Part shown: piece by piece, positions 1-5,715 of the stretch
How the letters are laid out: each line of letters opens with the position of its first letter
Position numbering within the stretch: the first letter of the stretch is position 1
Assembly: GCA_955652655.1 (NCBI GenBank)
Contig: CATPCK010000288.1
Span: forward strand, 1 to 7,297
DNA from: an uncultured Ktedonobacteraceae bacterium
GTDB lineage: Bacteria; Chloroflexota; Ktedonobacteria; Ktedonobacterales; Ktedonobacteraceae
DNA length: 7,297 nucleotides
Direction of reading: 5' to 3'
Program-made: the position numbers and the translations under genes
Notes under the pieces: model-generated
The model's input: the letters and a program-made list of their open reading frames with translations, nothing else
Told to the model about the DNA's origin: nothing
Databases searched by the model: none

Positions 1-600
1 CATGGGGAGTTCCTGAATGTGTCCACCCACCTCCAGCGGGACCCTCAATTGAGAGGTTATATCGCTGTGTAACTTGGACCAGGCGGTGCCGCTACTGAGA
101 TTCAGTTCGGAAGCCAGCTCCTCTTCAGCCGCACTCATCAAGTGTGTGGCACGCAATTTTGCTTTTCTCAGCATATGAGCATGTTCATGGGCAATGGCCG
201 AGCGAGCAATCAAAGCTTCTACATCCAGTGAACCAATCCAGGCGGTAAAGCGCGTATCAAGTTGTTTGAGCGTTACCAGCGATTTCTGCAGTTCGCTCAT
301 TTTAGCCTGCGCAAGGCTATCTTGCGTATTGGTCGTGATAAAGCACGTGATATACGTGCTCAAGGTCGAAGTGGCCTCCAGCACCGCATTATAGCGCTGA
401 ATGATCGTTTCGACGGTCTTTATCGCTTCATCGCTGAGTGAAACGGTAGCTTGCCCCTCGATATGGTGCGTATCGAAGAAATGGGCGAGTTCATCGATAT
501 CTCGCACGACGCTTGAGTAACCCTGCGCGAATTCCTGCGACTTCAGGTCGGGATAAACGACCGTCATATCCCAGTGAGGCAATGTACTGACAATACTCAT
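1..600 (-). CDS. pepF: M3-family oligoendopeptidase F, N-terminal 200 residues (3' end outside window)
   Basis: The frame is open from an ATG at 600-598 down to base 1, giving 200 codons with no stop, so the gene runs off the left edge. The visible protein starts MSIVSTLPHWDMTVVYPDLK, the usual opening of bacterial PepF/M3 peptidases (LPxWDLxxVYPxL). Near residue 165 it has the family block AEEELASELNLSSGTAWSKL followed by HSDITSQL, which sits in the helical N-terminal oligopeptidase F domain. Family members are cytosolic zinc metallopeptidases of about 560-610 residues that cleave short peptides; the catalytic HExxH would lie near residue 380-400, outside this window, so activity cannot be judged. 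The start is supported by the AAAGGAG at 620-614 (minus), although its 13-nt spacing is long, and by the short distance to the WD motif. The gene is separated by 263 bp from the upstream Nudix gene on the same strand and is probably transcribed on its own. Confidence 0.88.
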   Translation of the reverse strand, partial: MSIVSTLPHWDMTVVYPDLKSQEFAQGYSSVVRDIDELAHFFDTHHIEGQATVSLSDEAIKTVETIIQRYNAVLEATSTLSTYITCFITTNTQDSLAQAKMSELQKSLVTLKQLDTRFTAWIGSLDVEALIARSAIAHEHAHMLRKAKLRATHLMSAAEEELASELNLSSGTAWSKLHSDITSQLRVPLEVGGHIQELPM

Positions 601-613
601 ACGACCGATACTT

Positions 614-620
614 CTCCTTT
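614..620 (-). promoter_or_regulatory. Ribosome binding site of the oligoendopeptidase gene
   Basis: Reading the minus strand, AAAGGAG lies 13 nt before the ATG at 600. The spacing is longer than ideal; an extended GGAGAAG reading leaves 10 nt. It is the only purine-rich Shine-Dalgarno-like stretch near the start and supports that choice. Confidence 0.55.
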
Positions 621-720
621 GTAATATCTGTATGCCCACAGTCTCGATTCGTTCGCAGGAACATGATGAATGCGCTTGATCTCGTTGCTGCGGAATCTCA
701 ACATACCTGGCGCTTCTTTT

Positions 721-737
721 GAGGATTGGCGATCCTC
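721..737. repeat. Short inverted repeat GAGGAT-N5-ATCCTC
   Basis: Six-base perfect arms at 721-726 and 732-737 flank the 5-base loop TGGCG. On the plus strand it is followed by CTTTG and on the minus strand by an A-rich run, so it is a poor intrinsic terminator on either strand. It lies about 120 bp upstream of the pepF start and could be a weak terminator for the Nudix transcript, an operator, or chance. Confidence 0.3.
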
Positions 738-863
738 TTTGATCAGCGGGCTTCTTGACTTGATGTGTTTATAGCGAGCAATAGAACAGTATGTGCCAGG
801 TTTAGAAGGTATTTTCTCCTCAGGGGGTAGTATCGCACAGAGTTGAGGTAATGGCAAATTATG

Positions 864-1334
864 TTATTGTGCCGCTTCCCCGTTGAGAGCAGAAGCGTAG
901 ACCTCCTGCAGCTTTGGCACTGTCTCATAATTTGAGAGTTCCGAGGGTAGTATCCAGCGCATCTCAACGGCCTCCCAATCTGTATGAATTGTTTCAGGAG
1001 TAAGCACCTCGAAGAGAAAGGGATGAATATAAAAATGCCGGTTCAACGATGGGTCAAGGTGTTCTACCACTGCCCCTCGCCTGAGCATTCGTACCTGCTC
1101 GCGTTGTAGACTTGTCTCTTCGCGAATTTCAGTATATGCCTGCTCATCGGGAGTGACGCCGGGCTCTACAAAGCCACTGATACCTGCCCACTGGCCGTGA
1201 TAGCTGCCAACTCGCTGGCTCCGTTGCACGATCAAAATACGAGTTTCACCGGTATCCGTGCGCCTGAGAAAACATGTGACCACGTGTGTCGGGCGTAAGG
1301 ATTGCTGAACAGTATCGCTGTGTTGTGTGTTCAT
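864..1334 (-). CDS. Nudix hydrolase (NUDIX domain protein, 156 aa)
   Basis: This is a single-domain Nudix protein of typical length. Strand-one residues THVVTCFLRR (16-25) and the segment QRSQRVGSYHGQWAGISGFVEPG (from 37) lead into the Nudix box at residues 54-76. Against G-x5-E-x7-REUxEExGU, the metal-binding core residues E69, E72 and E73 are present, while box position 7 is Val, position 15 is Thr rather than Arg, and position 22 is Ser rather than Gly. The EQAxTEIREET form is, as far as I recall, seen in a subgroup of bacterial and archaeal Nudix proteins, so it need not mean loss of activity. The C-terminal block EMRWILPSEL resembles the conserved tail of that subgroup. Nudix enzymes hydrolyse nucleoside diphosphates linked to another moiety; the substrate cannot be told here. 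The ATG start has only a weak GAAAGAAG upstream. The gene diverges from the mannosyltransferase gene across a 143-bp shared regulatory region. Confidence 0.9.
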   Translation of the reverse strand: MNTQHSDTVQQSLRPTHVVTCFLRRTDTGETRILIVQRSQRVGSYHGQWAGISGFVEPGVTPDEQAYTEIREETSLQREQVRMLRRGAVVEHLDPSLNRHFYIHPFLFEVLTPETIHTDWEAVEMRWILPSELSNYETVPKLQEVYASALNGEAAQ

Positions 1335-1368
1335 TGCTGGACTTCTTTCTGTTTTTAGTCTTTTCTAT

Positions 1369-1398
1369 TTTTTAAGATGAGGTGACAACACCTCTCAA
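1369..1398 (-). promoter_or_regulatory. Candidate sigma-70-type promoter for the Nudix gene
   Basis: On the minus strand, TTGAGA (1398-1393) is followed after 18 bp by TAAAAA (1374-1369), matching the consensus hexamers at 5 of 6 and 4 of 6 positions. Predicted transcription would begin near 1362, about 27 nt before the Nudix ATG. The spacer contains most of the inverted repeat at 1379-1394. Confidence 0.4.
1379..1394. repeat. Perfect inverted repeat between divergent genes, candidate operator
   Basis: The 16-base sequence GAGGTGACAACACCTC has perfect 6-base arms around a 4-base centre. It covers the -35 hexamer of the plus-strand promoter candidate (1382-1387), fills much of the spacer of the minus-strand candidate, and touches the latter's -35. 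A dimeric regulator bound here would be able to affect both divergent genes. No regulator gene is present in the window. Confidence 0.4.
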
Positions 1399-1410
1399 TT
1401 TCTGTATACT
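1382..1410 (+). promoter_or_regulatory. Candidate sigma-70-type promoter for the mannosyltransferase gene
   Basis: GTGACA (1382-1387) and TATACT (1405-1410) are separated by 17 bp, and each matches the consensus at 5 of 6 positions. Transcription would start near 1417, leaving a leader of about 60 nt. A second, weaker pair, TTGATA (1421-1426) and TATCAA (1445-1450) with 18 bp between, lies just downstream and could serve as an alternative. Confidence 0.5.
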
Positions 1411-1477
1411 TTGACCACCTTTGATATTGTACTGTATCCTGAACTATCAACAATCTTGAAGAGAATATATATCTTAT

Positions 1478-2788
1478 ATGGATGTACAGAAGACACCGGC
1501 TTTCATAGCAGCGCAAGATGAAGCACAGGCGCGTTCGACCCCCTCAGCGGCTGAGGAGACAAACGCAACGCCGCGTGGGCGGTGGTATAGTGTATTGCTT
1601 CCCTGGTGGCAGGCTGTGATGGCTGTGATGCCTATCTTCCTCATCACCCGTTTCATCTTTCTCTTACTGACGTATTTTGGCTCCGTCCTCTTCACGGTCA
1701 AGAACTACTCGTATACTGTGGTGCCACTGAGCGCAGTTCTACGTAGCTGGTATCACTGGGATGTCATCAGCTTTGAGAAAATCGCTCTTCATGACTATAG
1801 CACCGCGGACTTAACGAAGGCTGCCTTTTTCCCGTTATACCCATGGTTGGAGCGCGGAGTCGCAGCACTGCTACATATTCATACCAGCGTTTTTCTCGCC
1901 GGCATGCTGATTTCTAACCTCGCTTTTTTGGGCACACTCACCGCGCTGTACCGTTTCGTTGAGGTAGAGTTCGATCGCGACACAGCACGACGCGCCGCCT
2001 TCTACCTTGCCATCTTTCCCACGGCGCTTTTCTTCTTTGCCGCTTATAACGAATCGCTGTTCCTCTTCTTTATGCTGCTCTCTTTTTTTGCCATGCGTCA
2101 CCGTTCGTGGTGGCTAGCGGGCCTCTTCGGCGGACTGGCTACGCTGACGCGCTCACTAGGATTGGCTTTGTTCGTTATTTTCCTCTATGAATTTATTCGC
2201 CAGGTGTTCCCTCTGATCAATACAGCCTGGCGCGAGAAGCGCCACTTGAAGGCGCTGAAATTACTCTCCGGCCTTCTTGCCGCGTCACTTATCCCGCTAG
2301 CCCTGGGAATCTATGCCTTCTACCTCGATGAGCGGCTGCATGATCCACTGGCATTTTTACACGCCCAGTCACAGTGGCACCTTGGCCCCACCGCTCCCTG
2401 GTACGCGCCGGTTGTCGCCATAAAAGCCATGCTGCACTTCTCACCTTTCACATTTTCAACTACTCACAACGTGATCGATCTGACGGCTCTCTTGCTCTTC
2501 GTTACCCTTCTGGCGCTCTGTTTCGTTGGGCCTGAACGTTTCGCTGTGAGTCAGTGGAGCATGCCGCTCTTTGGCATAATGGCGCTTTCCCTGCTTTTGA
2601 TCTTCCCAGGCACAGCCTACAACCCCTTACCTTCGATGGAACGCTATGTCCTGGAAATATTCCCAGGATTTATTATGCTGGCCCGCTTTGGACGACGCCC
2701 CTGGTTTCACCAGGGCTACTACCTGCTTTCTCTGCCGCTGCTTGCCTTCCTGACCTTGCAATTTCTCACCGGTCACTGGACAATTTAA
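1478..2788 (+). CDS. Integral-membrane mannosyltransferase, PIG-V family (GT-C fold)
   Basis: This 436-residue polytopic membrane protein starts with a soluble stretch (residues 1-45) and then has many hydrophobic segments, among them about 46-70, 137-160, 172-205, 212-240, 262-283, 335-350, 362-377 and 412-430. Features of bacterial PIG-V-like proteins are visible: WDVISFEKIALHDY (94-107), with the Trp-Asp of the first outside loop that in GT-C enzymes supplies the catalytic acid; AAFFPLYP (115-122); FPTALFFFAAYNESLFLFF (180-198); WWLAGLFGGLATLTRSLGL (211-229); and SMERYVLEIFPGF (386-398). Family members transfer mannose from a polyprenyl-phosphate donor, as in eukaryotic GPI mannosyltransferase II; bacterial acceptors are mostly unknown and none is suggested here. 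The ATG start has a weak GAAGAGAA about 12 nt upstream. The gene stands alone, with a new promoter starting 9 bp after its stop. A general GT39/GT-C sugar transferase is the main alternative. Confidence 0.85.
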   Translation: MDVQKTPAFIAAQDEAQARSTPSAAEETNATPRGRWYSVLLPWWQAVMAVMPIFLITRFIFLLLTYFGSVLFTVKNYSYTVVPLSAVLRSWYHWDVISFEKIALHDYSTADLTKAAFFPLYPWLERGVAALLHIHTSVFLAGMLISNLAFLGTLTALYRFVEVEFDRDTARRAAFYLAIFPTALFFFAAYNESLFLFFMLLSFFAMRHRSWWLAGLFGGLATLTRSLGLALFVIFLYEFIRQVFPLINTAWREKRHLKALKLLSGLLAASLIPLALGIYAFYLDERLHDPLAFLHAQSQWHLGPTAPWYAPVVAIKAMLHFSPFTFSTTHNVIDLTALLLFVTLLALCFVGPERFAVSQWSMPLFGIMALSLLLIFPGTAYNPLPSMERYVLEIFPGFIMLARFGRRPWFHQGYYLLSLPLLAFLTLQFLTGHWTI

Positions 2789-2804
2789 AGATCCTGTTGA
2801 CAAC

Positions 2805-2833
2805 TTGACAGTAATGGCGCCAATCAGTATAGT
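2805..2833 (+). promoter_or_regulatory. Strong sigma-70-type promoter upstream of rny
   Basis: TTGACA (2805-2810, 6 of 6) and TATAGT (2828-2833, 5 of 6) are separated by exactly 17 bp. Transcription should start near 2840, giving a leader of about 310 nt before the rny GTG. A second TTGACA sits at 2797-2802 but has no -10 at the right distance. This is the best promoter match in the window and indicates that rny and the PHP gene are transcribed independently of the mannosyltransferase. Confidence 0.7.
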
Positions 2834-3017
2834 AAGCTTGGCTGATAGTACGCTTTTGCACGCCTACGGGTAAGGGCAGGTCACTACAGTGGCATGCCTA
2901 CCTCTATCTTGTTGCGTGTCTGGTTTACATTCATTTCATTCAAATTCTTTTATTGCAATAGACTAAACATATCGGGCGCAGCTTATTTAACTCAGCAGCT
3001 ACAGCGCTCCTGGGGAA

Positions 3018-3049
3018 GGAAGCAAGGGAGCAAGGAAGCAAGGAAGCAT
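3018..3049 (+). repeat. Four tandem copies of an 8-bp repeat (GGAAGCAA)
   Basis: The units are GGAAGCAA (3018-3025), GGGAGCAA (3026-3033), GGAAGCAA (3034-3041) and GGAAGCAT (3042-3049), so one internal and one terminal unit each carry a single change. The array is purine-rich on the plus strand and lies in the rny leader about 100 nt before the start codon. GCAAG within the units can pair with CTTGC at 3051-3055 immediately downstream, and GAAGC with GCTTC at 3070-3074, in several registers. Confidence 0.85.
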
Positions 3050-3134
3050 ACTTGCATCACCTCTTCAAAGCTTCGCCTATGGGTGAACTGGTCGTTGAAG
3101 GATAACTTCGATTGAACAGGCACCCTTTACAGTT

Positions 3135-3140
3135 GGAGGT
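3135..3140 (+). promoter_or_regulatory. Strong ribosome binding site of rny, fixing a GTG start
   Basis: GGAGGT ends 9 nt before the GTG at 3150-3152, an ideal Shine-Dalgarno arrangement that decides for the GTG start. Its GAGGT part is complementary to ACCTC at 3059-3063 in the same leader. Confidence 0.85.
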
Positions 3141-3149
3141 AAGGCCGAC

Positions 3150-4715
3150 GTGTCGCCAACAATAATCGTCTTAGCCCTGGTAGCAATAGTGGCAATCCTG
3201 GCAGCAGGAGCCGGCATGGCTCTTCGAGCCGGGTACCAGTATGGGCGTGAACAAAATAAAGCACATTACGAGGAACTTTTACTGGCTGAAAAGGAAACCA
3301 ACGAGCGCAAACTCCTGGAAGTCCAGAACCAGCAACGTGAAGCTCTTCATGAAGCACGAGATGAAACCGCGCGTTTTCGCGCTACTATGGAACGTGAAAA
3401 TGCGGAGCGGCGTGGCGAGTTACAGCGCCAGGAACGGCGCAACCAGCAGAAAGAAGAATCGCTCGATCGCAAGATCGATGCGCTCGAACAACGCGAGCGG
3501 AAGCTCACGGCGATGGAACGCCGTCTTGAGCATACGCAAGAGGAGGTAGAGAACCTCAAGCGCCTGCAGCTCAGTGAGATAGAGCGTGTCGCGCAGTTAT
3601 CAGTCGAACAGGCTCAAGAACTGTTGCTCGCACGCATTGAAGATCAAGTACGTGCGGAAGCTGCGCAGCGCGTGCGCTTGATCGAAGAGCAGGCACGCGA
3701 AGAGGCGGATTCCCGAGCGCGCGAGATCATTACCCTCGCCATTCAACGCTGTGCCTCTGACCAGGTGGCAGAAGCCGTCGTCTCAGTTGTACCCCTGCCC
3801 AACGATGAAATGAAAGGGCGCATCATCGGACGCGAAGGCCGCAACATTCGCGCGCTAGAAGCCGCCACCGGAGTAGACCTCATCATCGATGATACGCCAG
3901 AAGCAGTGATTCTCTCCGGCTTCGATCCTGTACGGCGAGAAGTGGCCCGTCTTGCTTTGACGAAGCTCATTCTCGATGGACGTATCCATCCCGCCCGCAT
4001 CGAAGAGGTTGTCGCCAAGGCACGGCAGGAAGTCGATGCGGTTGTGCGCGAAGCAGGTGAGCAAGCTGCTATGGAAGCTAACGTGCATGGCTTACAGCCA
4101 GAACTGCTCAAAATTATTGGACGGCTGCATTTTCGCACAAGTTACGGACAAAATGTCCTGGCCCATTCAGTGGAAGTCTCGATACTGGCGGCGACTATCG
4201 CTCACGAGCTAGGAGCCGATGTCAATGTATGTAAGACTGCCGCGCTGATGCATGATATGGGTAAAGCTATTGACCAGGAGGTCGAAGGACCACATGCCAT
4301 CATTGGTGGAGAAATAGCACGCCGTTTTGGCAAATCGCCGAAAATCATTCATGCTATGGTAGCACATCACGCGACCGAGTCTGAACCCCAATCGCTGGAA
4401 GCGGCCATCGTACAGGCGGCGGACGCGATTTCAGCGGCCCGCCCCGGCGCTCGACGTGAAACCATCGACCTGTATATCAAGCGCCTGGAGGCGCTTGAGG
4501 GTATCGCGAACTCGTTTACTGGCGTGGAAAAATCGTTCGCCATCCAGGCTGGCCGCGAGGTTCGTATCATCGTTAAACCTGAAGAAATTGACGAGTTTGC
4601 CGCGCATCGCCTCGCTAGCGATATCGCCCACAAAATCGAAGAAAGCCTTGACTACCCTGGGCAAATCAAGATCTGTGTGGTTCGCGAGACTCGCTCTGTT
4701 GATTATGCCAGGTAG
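3150..4715 (+). CDS. rny: Ribonuclease Y (membrane-anchored endoribonuclease)
   Basis: RNase Y starts bulk mRNA decay by endonucleolytic cleavage of single-stranded RNA at the inner face of the membrane. The 521-residue product is full length (the Bacillus subtilis enzyme is about 520). In order it shows an N-terminal transmembrane helix (about 4-26); a long charged coiled coil rich in Glu, Arg and Gln (about 35-205); a KH RNA-binding domain (about 208-275) with GRIIGREGRNIR at 223-234; and an HD hydrolase domain with H339 in the LAHS motif, the metal-binding H368-D369 pair in ALMHDMGKA, HH at 406-407 and D425 in QAADAIS. The C-terminal domain ends with the typical YPGQIKICVVRET segment. All key residues are present and no frameshift is seen. 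The GTG start is set by a strong GGAGGT at 9 nt. It is transcribed from its own near-consensus promoter with a leader of about 310 nt and probably continues into the PHP gene 39 bp downstream. Confidence 0.98.
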   Translation: MSPTIIVLALVAIVAILAAGAGMALRAGYQYGREQNKAHYEELLLAEKETNERKLLEVQNQQREALHEARDETARFRATMERENAERRGELQRQERRNQQKEESLDRKIDALEQRERKLTAMERRLEHTQEEVENLKRLQLSEIERVAQLSVEQAQELLLARIEDQVRAEAAQRVRLIEEQAREEADSRAREIITLAIQRCASDQVAEAVVSVVPLPNDEMKGRIIGREGRNIRALEAATGVDLIIDDTPEAVILSGFDPVRREVARLALTKLILDGRIHPARIEEVVAKARQEVDAVVREAGEQAAMEANVHGLQPELLKIIGRLHFRTSYGQNVLAHSVEVSILAATIAHELGADVNVCKTAALMHDMGKAIDQEVEGPHAIIGGEIARRFGKSPKIIHAMVAHHATESEPQSLEAAIVQAADAISAARPGARRETIDLYIKRLEALEGIANSFTGVEKSFAIQAGREVRIIVKPEEIDEFAAHRLASDIAHKIEESLDYPGQIKICVVRETRSVDYAR

Positions 4716-4754
4716 CGTAAGTACATTGCACATCTGTTTGTTTAGAAAGTAAAC

Positions 4755-5651
4755 GTGTCCTTTATTATGCTCAATTATATCGATCTGCATACCCATTCAA
4801 CGGCTTCGGATGGTATCTATGCGCCGGCAGAATTGCTGCAACGCGCAAAAGATATTGGGCTGCGTATAGTAGCATTGACCGATCATGATAGCACCGGCGG
4901 CCTTCAAGAAGCTGTGCAGGAAGCTGGCAAGCTGGATATCGATCTCATTCCTGGTATCGAAATCAATACCGACGTGGCAGGCGGCGAAGTGCATGTCCTG
5001 GGGTATTTTCTCGAATACGAGCGACCGGCATTCCAGGACGTACTCAAAGTGCTGCGCGATGCTCGCGTGCGGCGGGGACAGCGCATGGTCGAACTGCTGA
5101 ATGAACAGGGCATTGCGGTCTCCTGGGAGAGGGTACGCGAAATAGCCCGGGGATCAGTCGGTAGACCACATGTTGCCCGGGCCTTAATGGAGGCTGGTTA
5201 CGTTCAGAGCATTGGCGAAGCCTTTGACAAATATATCGGCAAAGGCTGTTATGCCTATGTGCCTCGTTACAAGCTCACACCGGTGGACGCGGTGCATTTC
5301 ATCGCCAGCGCCAACGGCTTGCCTGTCATCGCACATCCTCTCGAGCTTCCTGGCCTTGAAGAGCTTCGTAACTGGCTGCCCGAACTGTGTGACGCTGGTA
5401 TGGTTGGCCTGGAGACTTACTATGGCCCCTACACAGACGAGGAGGTGCAGGTCTTGCGTGCTCTTGCCGAAACGTATCATCTCATTTCTACCGGCGGCAG
5501 CGACTTTCATGGCCCCGGCATTCATCCCACTCCCCTAGGTGGTAGACACGTTCCTTTCGAGGCAGTCGAGCGGCTCAAAGCCGGGGCTGCAAAGCGGCAC
5601 GGCAAAACACCGCCCTCGTTTGAACTACCCCCTCCCGTTGAAGAAAAATAA
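4755..5651 (+). CDS. PHP-domain phosphoesterase (RNase AM / nucleoside 3',5'-bisphosphate phosphatase family)
   Basis: This 298-residue protein is a full-length stand-alone PHP-domain enzyme of the TrpH/YciV group (COG0613 type). Metal-ligand motifs are all visible: DLHTHS (10-15, H12 and H14), D19, LTDHDS (41-46, D43 and H44), PGIEINTD (66-73, E69), VHVLGY (79-84, H80), H139 in RPHVARAL, AHP (193-195), and GGSDFHG (247-253, D250 and H252). Characterised relatives hydrolyse 3',5'-bisphosphonucleosides such as pAp, and Escherichia coli YciV (RNase AM) is a 5'-3' exonuclease on short RNAs and rRNA 5' ends; which activity applies here is inference. I chose the GTG at 4755 because AGAAAG lies 5 nt upstream; an ATG at 4767 would also keep every motif but lacks a ribosome binding site. 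The gene begins 39 bp after rny with no terminator between, so the two are probably co-transcribed. Confidence 0.9.
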   Translation: MSFIMLNYIDLHTHSTASDGIYAPAELLQRAKDIGLRIVALTDHDSTGGLQEAVQEAGKLDIDLIPGIEINTDVAGGEVHVLGYFLEYERPAFQDVLKVLRDARVRRGQRMVELLNEQGIAVSWERVREIARGSVGRPHVARALMEAGYVQSIGEAFDKYIGKGCYAYVPRYKLTPVDAVHFIASANGLPVIAHPLELPGLEELRNWLPELCDAGMVGLETYYGPYTDEEVQVLRALAETYHLISTGGSDFHGPGIHPTPLGGRHVPFEAVERLKAGAAKRHGKTPPSFELPPPVEEK

Positions 5652-5658
5652 TACTGTA

Positions 5659-5705
5659 TGCAGAATGGGCTGTTTGTGGTTCTGCCACAAACAGCCCATT
5701 CTGCA
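5659..5705. terminator. Perfect 21-bp-stem hairpin between convergent genes, likely bidirectional terminator
   Basis: Arms at 5659-5679 and 5685-5705 are exact reverse complements over 21 bases, with the 5-base loop TTCTG. It starts 7 bp after the PHP stop and ends 10 bp before the biotin carboxylase stop, the classical position for a shared terminator. Neither side has an immediate U-tract: plus-strand RNA continues CAAAAACC, and minus-strand RNA reaches a run of five T only about 12 nt later. It may therefore end transcription in a non-canonical way or mainly protect 3' ends. Confidence 0.7.
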
Positions 5706-5715
5706 CAAAAACCTG

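Larger units (their letters stand above)
601..863. other. Intergenic gap between the Nudix and pepF genes
   Basis: These 263 bp separate two genes on the minus strand. I see no strong sigma-70 promoter; TATAAA-like bases near 770 on the minus strand lack a good -35 at proper spacing. The gap contains a short inverted repeat (721-737) and the pepF ribosome binding site. A minus-strand open frame with a TTG start crosses the gap and overlaps the pepF start by ATGA, but it shows no recognisable protein features. Confidence 0.5.
2789..3149 (+). other. Long leader region of the rny gene
   Basis: The 361 bp between the mannosyltransferase stop and the RNase Y start hold a strong promoter at the left end, the 10-bp palindrome TATTGCAATA (2951-2960), a possible bulged hairpin pairing GCGCAGCT (2976-2983) with AGCT and GCGC (2997-3000, 3004-3007), four 8-bp tandem repeats (3018-3049), and a strong ribosome binding site at the right end. 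No terminator for the upstream gene precedes the promoter. A short plus-strand open frame inside it has no ribosome binding site or recognisable domain. I recognise no known riboswitch class here. Confidence 0.6.

Noticed and set aside
597..857. Minus-strand 86-codon open frame spanning the Nudix-pepF gap and overlapping the pepF start by ATGA
   Set aside because: It needs a TTG start with no clear ribosome binding site, has no recognisable motif, and contains the pepF Shine-Dalgarno. The ATGA overlap alone is not enough evidence for a gene.
2827..2849. Partial inverted repeat ATCAG / CTGAT around the rny transcription start as a terminator of the mannosyltransferase
   Set aside because: Arms are only 5 bases with a long loop and no U-tract, and the site overlaps a near-consensus promoter.
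2951..2960. Palindrome TATTGCAATA as an operator
   Set aside because: A 10-base AT-rich palindrome in AT-rich leader DNA is easily a chance event, and it is not positioned on the strong promoter.
2894..3115. Plus-strand 73-codon open frame in the rny leader
   Set aside because: No ribosome binding site, its reading crosses the tandem repeats, and the product has no domain. It most likely reflects chance openness of the leader.
3743..4138. Minus-strand 131-codon open frame opposite rny
   Set aside because: Its serine- and arginine-rich product is the typical antisense shadow of a conserved gene, here the KH region of RNase Y.
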